The translations under genes and the position numbers were made by a program. The notes under the pieces were generated by a model. That model saw only the letters and a program-made list of their open reading frames with translations, was not told the origin of the DNA and searched no databases. Shown here piece after piece: positions 37,188-46,545 of a DNA stretch of 64,000 nt (the first letter of the stretch is position 1; each line of letters starts with the position of its first letter). The stretch comes from Desulfonatronum lacustre DSM 10312 (lineage in GTDB: Bacteria; Desulfobacterota; Desulfovibrionia; Desulfovibrionales; Desulfonatronaceae): assembly GCF_000519265.1 (NCBI RefSeq), contig NZ_KI912608.1, positions 1,545,582 through 1,609,581 of the forward strand. The letters run 5' to 3'.

Positions 37188-39827
37188 TCAACCGGCGACC
37201 AAGTGTCGAACTCGTTCTAGAACCAGGGGGATGCCGCTGGGATCACTGCCGCCGGCCTGGGCCATGTCCGGTCGACCGCCTCCGCTGCCGCCCACCAGGG
37301 GCGCCAGTTCCTTGACCAGGCTGGAGGCCGTGAATCGGGAGTGCAGATCCTTGCTCACCGCCACGATGAGCATGGCCTTGCCGTCGGCCTGGGCCGCCAG
37401 GACAATGACCCCGGAAGCGATCTTGGAGCGCAAGTCGTCCATTGTCTCCCGCATGGCCTTAACGTCCTTGACCTCCACGGCCGCGGCCAAAAGCGCGACC
37501 CCGGACACGTCGTCGACCTGGGCCGCCAGGTCCGCGCCCTGACCGGAGCGCAGTTGCCCTTCCAGGGCTTCTTTTTGTTTGACCAACTCCCGGTGTTGGG
37601 CCAGCAGGTTCTGGATCTTTCCGGAGATGTCCGACGGAGCGGCCTTGAGCAGGCCCGCGGCTTCCCGAAGCAGCGCGGATTGGCTGCGCCAGTGCTCCAG
37701 GGCCTTGGTCCCGGCCAGGGCTTCAATCCGGCGCACACCGGCGGCGATCCCGGATTCGGAGAGGATCACGAAGCTGCCGGCCTGACCCGTGGAGCGCAGA
37801 TGGGTTCCGCCGCAGAGTTCCGTGGAGACTCCGGGCACGCTGACCAGCCGGACCTCCTTGCCGTATTTTTCACCGAAAAAGGCCAACGCCCCGCGTTGCT
37901 GGGCTTCCTCCGGCGTGGTCACAACCACGTCCAGAGGGATGTCGCCGAGGATGGCCCGATTCACCTCGTCCTCCACGGCCCGCAATTCCTCGGGGGTCAA
38001 GGCCATGGTATGGGTGAAGTCGAATCGCAGCACTTCTGGGGAAACGTAGGAACCGGCTTGGCGGACATGCTCGCCCAGGACCTTGCGCAGAGCGGCCTGG
38101 AGCAAGTGGGTGCAGGTGTGGTGCCGGGCGGTGTCCAGGCGGGTCGTTTCAGAGACCAGCAAATCCACCTCCTGATCCAGGTAGAGTTCGCCTTCGCGCA
38201 CGGCGATCCGCTGCACGGCCAGATCCTGACCGACCTTGACCACGTCCGTAACCTCGGCCATGCCGCTGGTGGAGCGGACCCGGCCCTGGTCTCCCACCTG
38301 ACCGCCGGAAGCCGCGTAAAAAGGCGTCGCCGCGGCCACCAGCCAACCGTCCTGCCCGGCCGCCAGCTTTTCCACGCTCTCACCGCCGGCGTCGGTCAGG
38401 GCCGTGACCCGACTCCGGGTCGTCACGTCGTCGTAGCCCACGAACCGGGTGGTCAGTCCGGCTTCCAGCAGATGGCCGAACAGCACGGAGGGATCGGCAT
38501 CCCCGCTGCCCTTCCAGGCCTTTTTGGCCCGTTGCTTCTGCTCGGCCATGCACTCCCGGAATCCCGCCTCGTCCACCTCGTAGCCCTGCTTCCCGGCCAC
38601 GTCGTGGACAATGTCCAGGGGAAAACCGAACGTGTCGTACAGCTTGAAAATGGTCTCGCCCAAAACCCGGCGCTCGCCCCGGGCCGTCAGGGCATCCAGC
38701 TCTTCGGCCAGCAGCTTCAGGCCCTTGTCCAGGGTTTGTCCGAACCGTTCTTCTTCCTGCTTCACCACCCGCCCCATGAAGGTCCGGTTCTCCAGAAGTT
38801 CGGGAAAGGTCTCGCCCATCATGACGCAGACGTGGTCGCAGACCTTATGCAGAAACGGTCCCTCCAGACCCAACAGCCGCCCGAAGCGAAAGGCCCGACG
38901 GATCAGGCGGCGCAGGACGTAGCCGCGCCCCTCGTTGGAGGGCACGATGCCGTCGGCAACCAGGAAGGCCACGGACCGGCCATGGTCCGCTATCACGCGC
39001 ATGGCCGTGTCCCCGTCGTCCGTCGCGCCGTAGGCCTGCCCGGACAGCTCGGAAATCTGGGCGATCAGCGGGGTGAACAAGTCGGAATCGAAATTGGAGA
39101 ACACGCCCTGGCAGACCGCGCTGATCCGCTCCAGGCCCATGCCGGTGTCGATGCTCGGCTTGGGCAGGGGGTGCATGGTCCCGGAGGCGTCGCGCTCGTA
39201 CTGCATGAAGACCAGGTTCCAGATCTCCAGATACCGGTCGCAGTCGCACCGCCCGATGCCGCAGTCCGGTCCGCAGGACATGGACTCGCCCTGGTCGATG
39301 AGGATTTCGGAACACGGCCCGCAAGGGCCGGTGTCGCCCATGGACCAGAAGTTGTCCTTTTCATCCAGCCGGAAAATCCGCTCCCCGGGGACTTTGGCCA
39401 CCCGTTTCCATATCTCCTCGGCCTCGTCGTCCTCCCGGAACACCGTGACGTACAGCCGCTCCTTGGGCAGCCTCAGTTCCTCGGTCAAAAACCGCCAGGC
39501 AAAGTCCACGGCTTCGGCCTTGAAGTAGTCGCCGAAGGAAAAATTGCCGAGCATTTCGAAAAACGTATGGTGCCGGGCCGTGCGCCCGACGTTTTCCAGG
39601 TCGTTGTGCTTGCCGCCCACGCGCAGGCATTTCTGGGAACTGACCGCCCGATTGGAATCGCGTTTCTCCTGACCCAGAAAGGCCTTCTTGAACTGGACCA
39701 TGCCCGCGTTGGTGAACAGCAGCGAAGGGTCTTCCCGAGGCACCAGCGAGGAACTGGCCACGACCTCGTGACCGTTGCGGGCGAAAAAGTCCAAAAAACG
39801 TTGACGGATGGATTCAGCGGTGATCAC
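37188..39827 (-). CDS. alaS: Alanyl-tRNA synthetase
   Basis: AlaRS charges tRNA-Ala and edits mischarged Ser and Gly. The 879-residue protein is full length. The class II catalytic core starts [20 protein letters not shown] and includes [11 protein letters not shown] and the GMGLERI motif. The editing domain contains [11 protein letters not shown] and [11 protein letters not shown] with the zinc-binding His and Cys residues. The C-terminal oligomerisation/DHHA1 domain ends [12 protein letters not shown]. It lies downstream of recA and upstream of ricT, an arrangement known in many bacteria. Confidence 0.97.
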   Translation of the reverse strand: MITAESIRQRFLDFFARNGHEVVASSSLVPREDPSLLFTNAGMVQFKKAFLGQEKRDSNRAVSSQKCLRVGGKHNDLENVGRTARHHTFFEMLGNFSFGDYFKAEAVDFAWRFLTEELRLPKERLYVTVFREDDEAEEIWKRVAKVPGERIFRLDEKDNFWSMGDTGPCGPCSEILIDQGESMSCGPDCGIGRCDCDRYLEIWNLVFMQYERDASGTMHPLPKPSIDTGMGLERISAVCQGVFSNFDSDLFTPLIAQISELSGQAYGATDDGDTAMRVIADHGRSVAFLVADGIVPSNEGRGYVLRRLIRRAFRFGRLLGLEGPFLHKVCDHVCVMMGETFPELLENRTFMGRVVKQEEERFGQTLDKGLKLLAEELDALTARGERRVLGETIFKLYDTFGFPLDIVHDVAGKQGYEVDEAGFRECMAEQKQRAKKAWKGSGDADPSVLFGHLLEAGLTTRFVGYDDVTTRSRVTALTDAGGESVEKLAAGQDGWLVAAATPFYAASGGQVGDQGRVRSTSGMAEVTDVVKVGQDLAVQRIAVREGELYLDQEVDLLVSETTRLDTARHHTCTHLLQAALRKVLGEHVRQAGSYVSPEVLRFDFTHTMALTPEELRAVEDEVNRAILGDIPLDVVVTTPEEAQQRGALAFFGEKYGKEVRLVSVPGVSTELCGGTHLRSTGQAGSFVILSESGIAAGVRRIEALAGTKALEHWRSQSALLREAAGLLKAAPSDISGKIQNLLAQHRELVKQKEALEGQLRSGQGADLAAQVDDVSGVALLAAAVEVKDVKAMRETMDDLRSKIASGVIVLAAQADGKAMLIVAVSKDLHSRFTASSLVKELAPLVGGSGGGRPDMAQAGGSDPSGIPLVLERVRHLVAG

Positions 39828-39894
39828 GTTTGGGTGCTCCTGAGATGGTGATGCCGTGATATGAGATTCTTAGCTTGAAAAAGTCCTTATTCGG

Positions 39895-40018
39895 CAGTCC
39901 GTTCAAAAATCCCAAGTGCAAGGAACAAGAAAAGTTCAAGGTCGAAGCGTATTTATTGATACGTGAGAGTTTGAACTTTTTGCAGTGACGCAGCAATTGG
40001 GAATTTTTCAACGGACTG
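39895..40018. repeat. Family 2 palindromic repeat, full-length copy between recA and alaS
   Basis: The terminal inverted repeats are CAGTCCGTTCAAAAATCCCA (39895-39914) and the mirror ending AATTTTTCAACGGACTG (40018). Inner arms (AAGAAAAGTTCAAGG against TTGAACTTTTTGCAG) lead to a centre of CGTAT-TTATTG-ATACG. The whole can fold into one long imperfect hairpin. The recA stop codon TAA (40019-40021) begins at the very next base. Confidence 0.85.
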
Positions 40019-41089
40019 TTAAGCGGCTTCCGGGGCGTCCTGCTCTGCCGGAATATCCGGCACGTCGGCTCCTTCAGTCATGCCCAGATGACGCAAAAGC
40101 TGGTCTTCAATGGATTGGCGCAAATCCTGATTTTCCTGCAGGAAGGCCCGGACGTTCTCGTAGCCCTGCCCCAGACGCTCCGAGCCGAAGGAGAACCAGG
40201 ACCCGCTCTTGTCCACGATCTTGTGCTCCACGCCCAACTCCAGGATCTCCCCTTCCCGGGAAATGCCCGTGCCGTACATGATGTCGAACACGGCCTCCCG
40301 AAACGGCGGAGCCACCTTGTTCTTGACCACCTTGACCCGGGCCTTGATGCCCACGGACTCGTCCTTGTCCTTGATGGTCTGGATGCGGCGGATGTCCAGG
40401 CGGATCGAGGCGTAAAACTTCAAGGCGTTGCCGCCGGGAGTGGTTTCCGGGCTGCCGTAGCCCACCACCCCGATCTTCATCCGGATCTGGTTGATGAACA
40501 GAACCGAGGTCTTGGACTTGTGGATGGTCGCGGTGAGCTTGCGCAGGGCATGGGACATCAGCCGGGCCTGGGAGCCGACCTGGGTCTCGCCCATGTTGCC
40601 TTCCAGCTCGGACTGAGGAATCAACGCCGCCACGGAGTCGATGACGATCAAATCCACTCCGCCGGAGCGGACCAGCATGTCCGCGATGTCCAGGGCCTGT
40701 TCGCCGTAGTCCGGCTGGGAGATCAGCAGTTCGTCGGTCTTGACCCCCAACCGCCGGGCATAGGTTACGTCCAGGGCGTGCTCCGCGTCGATGAACGCGC
40801 ACACCCCGCCCAGCTTCTGGGCCTCGGCGATCATGTGCAGAGCCAGGGTGGTCTTGCCCGAGGATTCGGGTCCGTAAATTTCAGTCACCCGGCCACGGGG
40901 AATCCCGCCGATGCCCAGAGCCAAATCCAGGCCGATGGAGCCGGAGGGAATGGCCTCAATGGCCTGATGGGCGTCGTCGGACAGACGCATTACCGAGCCC
41001 TGGCCGTATTTGCGTTCTATCGTCGTCAGCGCGGTCTGCAACGCCTCCCGGCGGGCGTCCTGCGGCTCAACAGCGGGTTTGCGGGCCAT
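40019..41089 (-). CDS. recA: RecA recombinase
   Basis: RecA forms filaments on single-stranded DNA, drives strand exchange and triggers the SOS response. The ATG at 41089 ([19 protein letters not shown]) has AAGGAGATGATC upstream. The 356-residue protein shows Walker [14 protein letters not shown], Walker [15 protein letters not shown], loop 2 region ([29 protein letters not shown]) and an acidic C-terminus. No canonical LexA box was seen upstream. No recX is adjacent. A family 2 repeat starts directly at the stop. Confidence 0.98.
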   Translation of the reverse strand: MARKPAVEPQDARREALQTALTTIERKYGQGSVMRLSDDAHQAIEAIPSGSIGLDLALGIGGIPRGRVTEIYGPESSGKTTLALHMIAEAQKLGGVCAFIDAEHALDVTYARRLGVKTDELLISQPDYGEQALDIADMLVRSGGVDLIVIDSVAALIPQSELEGNMGETQVGSQARLMSHALRKLTATIHKSKTSVLFINQIRMKIGVVGYGSPETTPGGNALKFYASIRLDIRRIQTIKDKDESVGIKARVKVVKNKVAPPFREAVFDIMYGTGISREGEILELGVEHKIVDKSGSWFSFGSERLGQGYENVRAFLQENQDLRQSIEDQLLRHLGMTEGADVPDIPAEQDAPEAA

Positions 41090-41137
41090 GATCATCTCCT
41101 TGACGTGCCGTAAGATTGAACAAACTAAAAGTCGATA

Positions 41138-41166
41138 AGAATAGCAAAAGTCCACCCCATGAGCAA
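41138..41166 (-). promoter_or_regulatory. Candidate recA promoter
   Basis: On the minus strand TTGCTC (41166-41161), 17 bases and TATTCT (41143-41138) form a reasonable sigma-70-type promoter, placing a transcript start about 40 bases before the recA ATG. Confidence 0.55.
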
Positions 41167-41229
41167 CCAAGCGCGCCGCGGCGCATTCGCCCCCCCACCC
41201 AGCTTCTCAGGACCAGCAAGCTCGGTGGG

Positions 41230-42216
41230 TCAAATAAAATTAAGGCCGAACTTCCAACCGCGCAGGCCCTCTCCGTTGATATACGATCCGCTCAGGGATA
41301 TGCGGGAAAACAGATTGCCGAAGTCGCCCACGTCGAGGATAAACCCCAGGCCGAATTCGTAAAAATGGTTCATCTCCATCCCTTCCCTGAAGTCCGCGAA
41401 TAAATCCGTCCGAGCCAGAAACGGTTTGACCGCCAAATCCTTGTCCCAAAGGGTCAGGCCGGTGGGAAGCTCATAATCGAGAGTGGTTCCCAGAAAGCCG
41501 CTGTGGACGGTAAAGTCGGCAAACCTGCTCTTTGACCGCCAGGGCTTGGAGTACGAGTAGGCGTACTGCAGATCAAATCCCAAAATCCCCGGCCCCAGAG
41601 GGTATTCGATTTCGTGGCGAAGACCGGGGCTGACGGAGTACAGATCAACGGTCGTGTTGAAAAGGTCGCGGTCCAGAGAGGGATAATGCGTTACCAGTTC
41701 CCGCATGAAGCGGGTATTGTAGTCGTACTTGTATTCGATGTGACTGTACGCGAAACCGATGGTGGGTTCGATGAAGAAACCCGGCATATATTCCCATTTC
41801 ACGCCCGGAGTCAGACTGATGCTGTGGGTTCGGCTGCGATCACGATCCCTGATGTCCCGGTCTTCAGGATATAAGGACGACGATGGATAGGAGGTGGACG
41901 TTCGCGCGTAGCCGTAGGAGAATTTCAGGAAAGGTCGAGTCCGGCTTTCCGGCGGCGAAAAGTAGTATCGCAGCGGCGCCTTGACCACATCCATCTTGAA
42001 GTCGTCCCCGGCTTCGTCGACAAAGACGAACCCGCCCTGGGTGACGCCGGTTTGCGAAGTGAAAGAGACGAATATCGAGCTGGTGATCTTAAAGTAATCC
42101 TGACTAAAGCCGCGGATATACGCTTCCAGATCCGGAGGAAGCTCTTCAGCCATGCCAACCCTGGGGACCATCAGGAGCAACACCACCAGGGCGGTGAGGG
42201 AAAAAAGGTGTTTCAT
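41230..42216 (-). CDS. Outer-membrane beta-barrel protein of unknown function
   Basis: A signal peptide (MKHLFSLTALVVLLLMVPRVGMA, cleaved before EELPPD) precedes about 305 residues rich in alternating aromatic and polar strands, for example RPFLKFSYGYARTSTSY and GVKWEYMPGFFIEPTIGFAYS. The end WKFGLNFI is a typical barrel C-terminus. An Arg/Asp-rich stretch (EDRDIRDRDRSRTHS) is probably an exposed loop. I do not recognise the family. It is transcribed away from the phoB region and ends 63 bases before the recA promoter. Confidence 0.7.
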   Translation of the reverse strand: MKHLFSLTALVVLLLMVPRVGMAEELPPDLEAYIRGFSQDYFKITSSIFVSFTSQTGVTQGGFVFVDEAGDDFKMDVVKAPLRYYFSPPESRTRPFLKFSYGYARTSTSYPSSSLYPEDRDIRDRDRSRTHSISLTPGVKWEYMPGFFIEPTIGFAYSHIEYKYDYNTRFMRELVTHYPSLDRDLFNTTVDLYSVSPGLRHEIEYPLGPGILGFDLQYAYSYSKPWRSKSRFADFTVHSGFLGTTLDYELPTGLTLWDKDLAVKPFLARTDLFADFREGMEMNHFYEFGLGFILDVGDFGNLFSRISLSGSYINGEGLRGWKFGLNFI

Positions 42217-42247
42217 GAAGCCTCCCCTCCAGTTATGTTCATCGTTA

Positions 42248-42408
42248 GTAACTACTCAGTACATTTAGAGTCCGCTCTTGCTCCGGCAATCGGTATCGGG
42301 GTCGGTATCGGAATCGAAACAGGAAGAATTTAGAACGCTTCCCAGCGTTTTCGATCCCGATTCCGATTCCGACCCCGGCAACAGAATTTCTCTGTGCTGA
42401 GTAGTTGC
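42248..42408. repeat. Dispersed palindromic repeat, family 1, copy B
   Basis: About 161 bp with well-kept ends: GTAACTACTCAG at the left and CTGAGTAGTTGC at the right. The inner arms GGGGTCGGTATCGGAATCG and CGATTCCGACCCC are mirror images around GAACGCTTCCCAGCG. It lies just upstream of the outer-membrane protein gene, in the 510-bp gap before phoB. The remaining part of the gap (42409-42726) has no gene. Confidence 0.88.
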
Positions 42409-42648
42409 CATCGTTATACCGTATGAGCCCGAGCGGGCCCTTTTTCAGATTCGGAGCAGCGGATTTCAAGTAAAAACCCAAGACGACTTGCTGATGCGAC
42501 ACTACCTCCCGGCGGAGCATTTCGCAACAATTTCTCATGCTTTCGCCCTTAGTGACCAAATCACGAATAGGTGGGGCGCGAGTTGACTCCTTTCCCCGAA
42601 CCCGTCAAAAATAAAAAAAGGTCCGGCATGGCTGCATGCTTCACCCAA

Positions 42649-42666
42649 TTGTAACAAAACCTCAAC
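42649..42666 (+). promoter_or_regulatory. Weak candidate Pho box upstream of phoB
   Basis: TTGTAAC-AAAA-CCTCAAC has the 7-4-7 layout of a PhoB site. The left half is close to CTGTCAT and the right half is poor. It lies 60 bases before the phoB ATG, where autoregulation would be expected. The match is not decisive. Confidence 0.35.
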
Positions 42667-42726
42667 ACTCTCGTCACCGAGGTCCGCTAGAATCCCTCAA
42701 TTCACTGTCGCCCGAAGTCAAGGACC

Positions 42727-43419
42727 ATGCACATGAGCCAGGAAAAAATCCTCATTGTCGAAGATGAAGCGGATATCCTCAACCTGTTGGAATACCACCT
42801 TCGGTCCGCGGGATATGACATTTTCTCGACGGCCAGCGGCACGGAGGCTCTGCAAATGGCCCGCCACCACCAGCCGGACCTGGTCTTGCTCGACCTGATG
42901 CTGCCCGGCCTGGACGGTTTCGAGGTCTGCAGGGAACTGAAGCGGGACCGCTCCACCAGCGGGGTGGCCGTGATCATGCTCACGGCCAAGGGCGAGGAAG
43001 TGGACAAAGTCGTGGGGTTGGAACTGGGGGCCGACGATTACGTCACCAAGCCGTTCAGCCCGAGGGAGCTCGTCCTGCGGGTCAAGGCCGTGCTACGGCG
43101 AGGAAGGCACGACGCCGCGCCGAACGGGGGGCTTTGGGAACGCGAAGGGTTGCGCATCGAGGAAGACGGGCACCGCGTTTACGTGGACGGCACGGACACG
43201 GATCTCACCGCCACGGAGTTCAAACTGCTCGCGGAGCTGATCCACAACGAAGGCAAGGTGCTCAACCGCGATCAGCTCCTGAACAATGTCTGGGGCTACC
43301 AGTTCAGCGGCTATTCCAGAACCGTGGACACCCACATCCGCCGACTGCGGCAAAAACTCGGTCCCTACGCCGAGTGGGTGGAAACCATTCGCGGGGTTGG
43401 CTACCGTTTTCAGCGATAA
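42727..43419 (+). CDS. phoB: PhoB-like phosphate response regulator
   Basis: An OmpR-family response regulator. The receiver domain (KILIVEDEADILNLLEYHL, LVLLDLMLPGLDGFE with the phospho-acceptor Asp, MLTAKG, DDYVTKPFSPREL) is followed by a winged-helix domain (LTATEFKLLAEL, RDQLLNNVWGY, RTVDTHIRRLRQKLG, IRGVGYRF). The 230-residue length and the two phoU genes that follow support PhoB. AAGGA lies five bases before the ATG at 42727; an ATG two codons on is an alternative. No phoR kinase lies beside it in this window. Confidence 0.9.
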   Translation: MHMSQEKILIVEDEADILNLLEYHLRSAGYDIFSTASGTEALQMARHHQPDLVLLDLMLPGLDGFEVCRELKRDRSTSGVAVIMLTAKGEEVDKVVGLELGADDYVTKPFSPRELVLRVKAVLRRGRHDAAPNGGLWEREGLRIEEDGHRVYVDGTDTDLTATEFKLLAELIHNEGKVLNRDQLLNNVWGYQFSGYSRTVDTHIRRLRQKLGPYAEWVETIRGVGYRFQR

Positions 43420-43439
43420 ACCGTATTTCGGAGACATTC

Positions 43440-44099
43440 ATGACCAGTTTTTTCCTCAAACGTCTTGATGAACTCAAGACCTCGGCCACGAACATGGCGG
43501 CCCTTTGCGAAAAGGCCCTGGAAAAGGCCCAGCGCGGATATTTCGAACGCGACACCGGCTTGGCCAAGGAAATCATGGCCGGGGACGAGCAGATCAACCT
43601 GCTGGAATTGGAAGTGGATCAGAGCGCCCTGAGGCTGCTGGCCCTGGACCACCCCATGGCCAAAGACCTGCGATACATCGTCGGGACCTTGAACATCGGG
43701 CTCGACCTGGAACGGGTTGGAGACGAATCCTACAACATCGCCAGGCGCTCGCTCTTTTTGAGCAGTCGCCCTCCCCTGCCCTATTTTCCAGCCATGGAAA
43801 ACCTCGGCCGTACGGCCATGGAGATGCTTTCCGGAGCCATTTCCGCCTATCTGAACGACAATCCCGATCTGGCCGTGGAAATCTGCCGGATGGACGAAAA
43901 GGCCTCCACCGACAGCGTCAAAGCCATCAAGGCCCTGATCGACTACATGGTCCACGAAGCCCCGACCATCGAACGCTGCGTCCACTCCATCTTCATCGCC
44001 CGTTCCTTGAAACGCATCGCCGACCTGTCCACGAACATCGCCGAATCCGTCATCTTCATCACCCAAGGCGTCAACATCAAGGCCAGCTGCCAGCGCTGA
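43440..44099 (+). CDS. phoU: PhoU-like protein, first copy
   Basis: PhoU links the Pst phosphate transporter to the PhoR-PhoB system and restrains the Pho response. The 219-residue protein is two three-helix PhoU bundles, each with a metal-binding E/D-x3-D motif (LERVGDESYNIA and LKRIADLSTNIAES). The ATG has GGAG nine bases upstream and is 20 bases after phoB. Confidence 0.92.
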   Translation: MTSFFLKRLDELKTSATNMAALCEKALEKAQRGYFERDTGLAKEIMAGDEQINLLELEVDQSALRLLALDHPMAKDLRYIVGTLNIGLDLERVGDESYNIARRSLFLSSRPPLPYFPAMENLGRTAMEMLSGAISAYLNDNPDLAVEICRMDEKASTDSVKAIKALIDYMVHEAPTIERCVHSIFIARSLKRIADLSTNIAESVIFITQGVNIKASCQR

Positions 44100-44136
44100 A
44101 CCGCGACAGCCCCAGCTATCCCCGGAGACCACAGTT

Positions 44137-44805
44137 ATGCAAACCCGACTCCCTTTCCATCAAGAACTGCAACGAATGCATGATCACATTCTGGTCATGG
44201 CCGCCGCGACCCAGGAAAGCCTGGAAAAGGCCATCCGGGCGCTCACCGATCGTGACATTGTTATTGCCGAGGAAGTGATCGACGAGGACAAGATAATCAA
44301 TCAACTGGAGTGCCAGATCAACGAGATGGCGCTCCAAATGCTCGCTCTTTCCCAGCCCGTGGCCAGGGACCTGCGCTTCATCATCGGCGGCAACTGGATC
44401 GCCAGGAACATCGAACGGGTTGGGGATGAGGCCGTGAACATCGCGGAACGAGCCATTCTCCTGACCAACCGGCCGCCCCTGCCCAGCGCGGACATGCTGG
44501 GGCGCATCGCCGAGGTCAGTCTGGACATGTACAAGAACGCCATCAAGGCCTTTCACGGCCATGATGAAAAAATGGCCCGCTATGTCTGCGTTTCGGATGA
44601 AGAAGTGGACGAACTGGACGTGCTGATCCTGCGTAAACTCATCGACCACATGATCAGCGACACCCCTTCCGCGGAAAGCTCAGTGCACGCCATGCTGGCC
44701 TCCCACTGCTTCGAACGCGTGGCCGACCTGGCCGTGAACATCTCGGAGAACGCCATTTTCATCGATAAGGGCGAGAACATCAAACACAGTTGTCAGAAGC
44801 TCTAA
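44137..44805 (+). CDS. phoU: PhoU-like protein, second copy
   Basis: A second 222-residue PhoU follows the first by 37 bases. The motifs are IERVGDEAVNIAER and FERVADLAVNISENAIF, with the same two-bundle plan. The two copies are clearly divergent from each other, so the duplication is not recent and the two may have different partners. No pst transporter genes are in the window. Confidence 0.92.
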   Translation: MQTRLPFHQELQRMHDHILVMAAATQESLEKAIRALTDRDIVIAEEVIDEDKIINQLECQINEMALQMLALSQPVARDLRFIIGGNWIARNIERVGDEAVNIAERAILLTNRPPLPSADMLGRIAEVSLDMYKNAIKAFHGHDEKMARYVCVSDEEVDELDVLILRKLIDHMISDTPSAESSVHAMLASHCFERVADLAVNISENAIFIDKGENIKHSCQKL

Positions 44806-44868
44806 ACAGCGGAAAGTCGAGTTTCAGCTTTACCGCCCATTCCGGGACGTGGTAGCGGTAACGCGGCC

Positions 44869-46458
44869 ATGTCCCACACAGCTTTCTCCCCCGCTCCCCA
44901 CCCGTCGCTCCATCGCCTCCTGAGCGGCCTGCAACACGCCTCGCTGCCCTTGGACGGAGTATTTCTCGTAGGCGGCGGAGTTCGCGACCTGCTCCTGGGC
45001 CGCCCCCTGAAGGACATGGACCTGGCCTGCCGCGACGCTGAAAACGTCGCTCTCGGGCTGGCAAGGTCTCTGGAGGCCAGCTTTGTTCCTCTGGGTCGGG
45101 GCCACTATCCTCCGAGTTTTCGAGTGGTTCCGCGCGATGCCGACCAGCACGGAACCGAGTCCGGCTCGGTCTTTCTGGATGTCACGGAAATTCACGGTCG
45201 GGACATCCTTGAAGACTTGGCTCGTCGGGACTTTACAGTCAACGCCATGGCTCTGCCTCTCGGCCTGCTTCCGGATGCCCTGGCTTCCCCGATAGGCGAC
45301 GCCCTCAAAAGCAACCACGGAATCCCCCCCGAAAGTCCTGCCTGGCAACGGCAACTGCTTGATCCGCACTCGGGCCGTCTGGATGCTCTCCAAGGCCTGA
45401 TCCGCCGCACGGGGCCGCGCAGCCTGGTCGAAGATCCGCTGCGCATCCTGCGCGGATTCCGGCTGCGCGCGCAACGGGGCTGGATCATCGAACCGGCCAC
45501 CCTGGACGACATGGCGCGACACGCCCACGGCCTAACCAAAATTTCCTGGGAACGGATTCGATCCGAACTGCGGCTGATTCTGGAATGTCCGGAAGGCGGT
45601 CGGCTGTTAGCGGAAATGGACCGGGCCGCAGTGTTGGACGTTCTGTTCCCGGAACTGAGGGAGATGCGCGGCTGCGGCCAGAACCATTTCCACCATCTGG
45701 ACGTGTTCGAGCACTCCCTGGCTGCTGTGGATCAATGTGAAGTCCTGATCGCGGAACTCAACGCCGTATTCGGCGAGCTTGAGGAGCCGATCCTCACCGC
45801 GTTGAAGGGCTGGCGGCTGCCCTGGCTGAAACTGGCCGTCTTGCTGCACGACATCGGCAAGCCCGGAACCAAAGGCCGCCGGACCACGAAAGAGAACACG
45901 GAGCGGATTACCTTTTACGGCCATGACGCCTTGGGCGCGGCCATGGCCGAATCCATTGCCGCCCGGCTGCGGCTGTCATCCGCGGAGAGCAAATATGTCG
46001 TCGGCTTGATCCACAACCACCTGCACGTAGGCGTGCTGCTGCGCCCGGAAGCCAAGCTCAAGGCCCGGCTGCGCTGGATGCGCCGCCTCGGACCGGATAT
46101 GATCCCCGCTGTCCTGCTCTGCCTCGCCGACATCCGCGCCACCCTCGGCCCCGCCAGTTCCCTCTCGGACCATCAAACCCAGGAAACCCGAGGCGTCGCC
46201 CTGATCCGAGAATACTTGGAGCAGACCAGGACCACCTTCAGCGCCCCCCCCCTGATCAACGGCCACGACCTCCAGGCCCTGGGCCTGCCGCCCGGCCCGG
46301 CCCTGGGCCGAACCCTCAAGCAGCTGCAAGAAGCCCAGGACGCGGGAGAGTTCACGACCAAGGAAGAGGCCGTGATGCTGGCAAAGCGTCTTCTTGAGAT
46401 CGAAGCCTCGATGCGCGAAACGACCCACGACTCCAGCAAGACCCGAACAGGTTGTTGA
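44869..46458 (+). CDS. tRNA nucleotidyltransferase/poly(A) polymerase family protein with HD domain
   Basis: The 529-residue protein has a class II nucleotidyltransferase head (VFLVGGGVRDLLLGRPLKDMDLAC), a template region (LEDLARRDFTVNAMALPLG, SLVEDPLRILRGFRLRAQRGW) and then an HD phosphohydrolase domain (LAVLLHDIGKPGTK, FYGHDALGAAMA). It is therefore a CCA-adding enzyme or one of the split CC- or A-adding forms; the sequence alone does not decide between these. A family 2 repeat hairpin starts at its stop codon. Confidence 0.88.
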   Translation: MSHTAFSPAPHPSLHRLLSGLQHASLPLDGVFLVGGGVRDLLLGRPLKDMDLACRDAENVALGLARSLEASFVPLGRGHYPPSFRVVPRDADQHGTESGSVFLDVTEIHGRDILEDLARRDFTVNAMALPLGLLPDALASPIGDALKSNHGIPPESPAWQRQLLDPHSGRLDALQGLIRRTGPRSLVEDPLRILRGFRLRAQRGWIIEPATLDDMARHAHGLTKISWERIRSELRLILECPEGGRLLAEMDRAAVLDVLFPELREMRGCGQNHFHHLDVFEHSLAAVDQCEVLIAELNAVFGELEEPILTALKGWRLPWLKLAVLLHDIGKPGTKGRRTTKENTERITFYGHDALGAAMAESIAARLRLSSAESKYVVGLIHNHLHVGVLLRPEAKLKARLRWMRRLGPDMIPAVLLCLADIRATLGPASSLSDHQTQETRGVALIREYLEQTRTTFSAPPLINGHDLQALGLPPGPALGRTLKQLQEAQDAGEFTTKEEAVMLAKRLLEIEASMRETTHDSSKTRTGC

Positions 46459-46507
46459 AAATCCCCGCTGGCTGCGTTGCTGCAATTGGGAGTTTTTCAA
46501 CGGACTG
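46454..46507. repeat. Family 2 repeat, short hairpin form after the nucleotidyltransferase gene
   Basis: GTTGAAAATCCCCGC (46454-46468) and TTGGGAGTTTTTCAAC (about 46486-46501) are mirror arms, and the right end is the shared CGGACTG. The left arm overlaps the last codons and the stop (TGA) of the tRNA nucleotidyltransferase gene. It may act as a terminator between the converging genes. Confidence 0.75.
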
Positions 46508-46545
46508 CTATGCCTCTCTTCGTCCGCGCACGATCAACACGCAAA

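Noticed and set aside
41090-41229. LexA/SOS box upstream of recA
   Set aside because: No CTG-N10-CAG or other clear dyad was found. The regulator's site in this lineage may differ, so absence is not proof.
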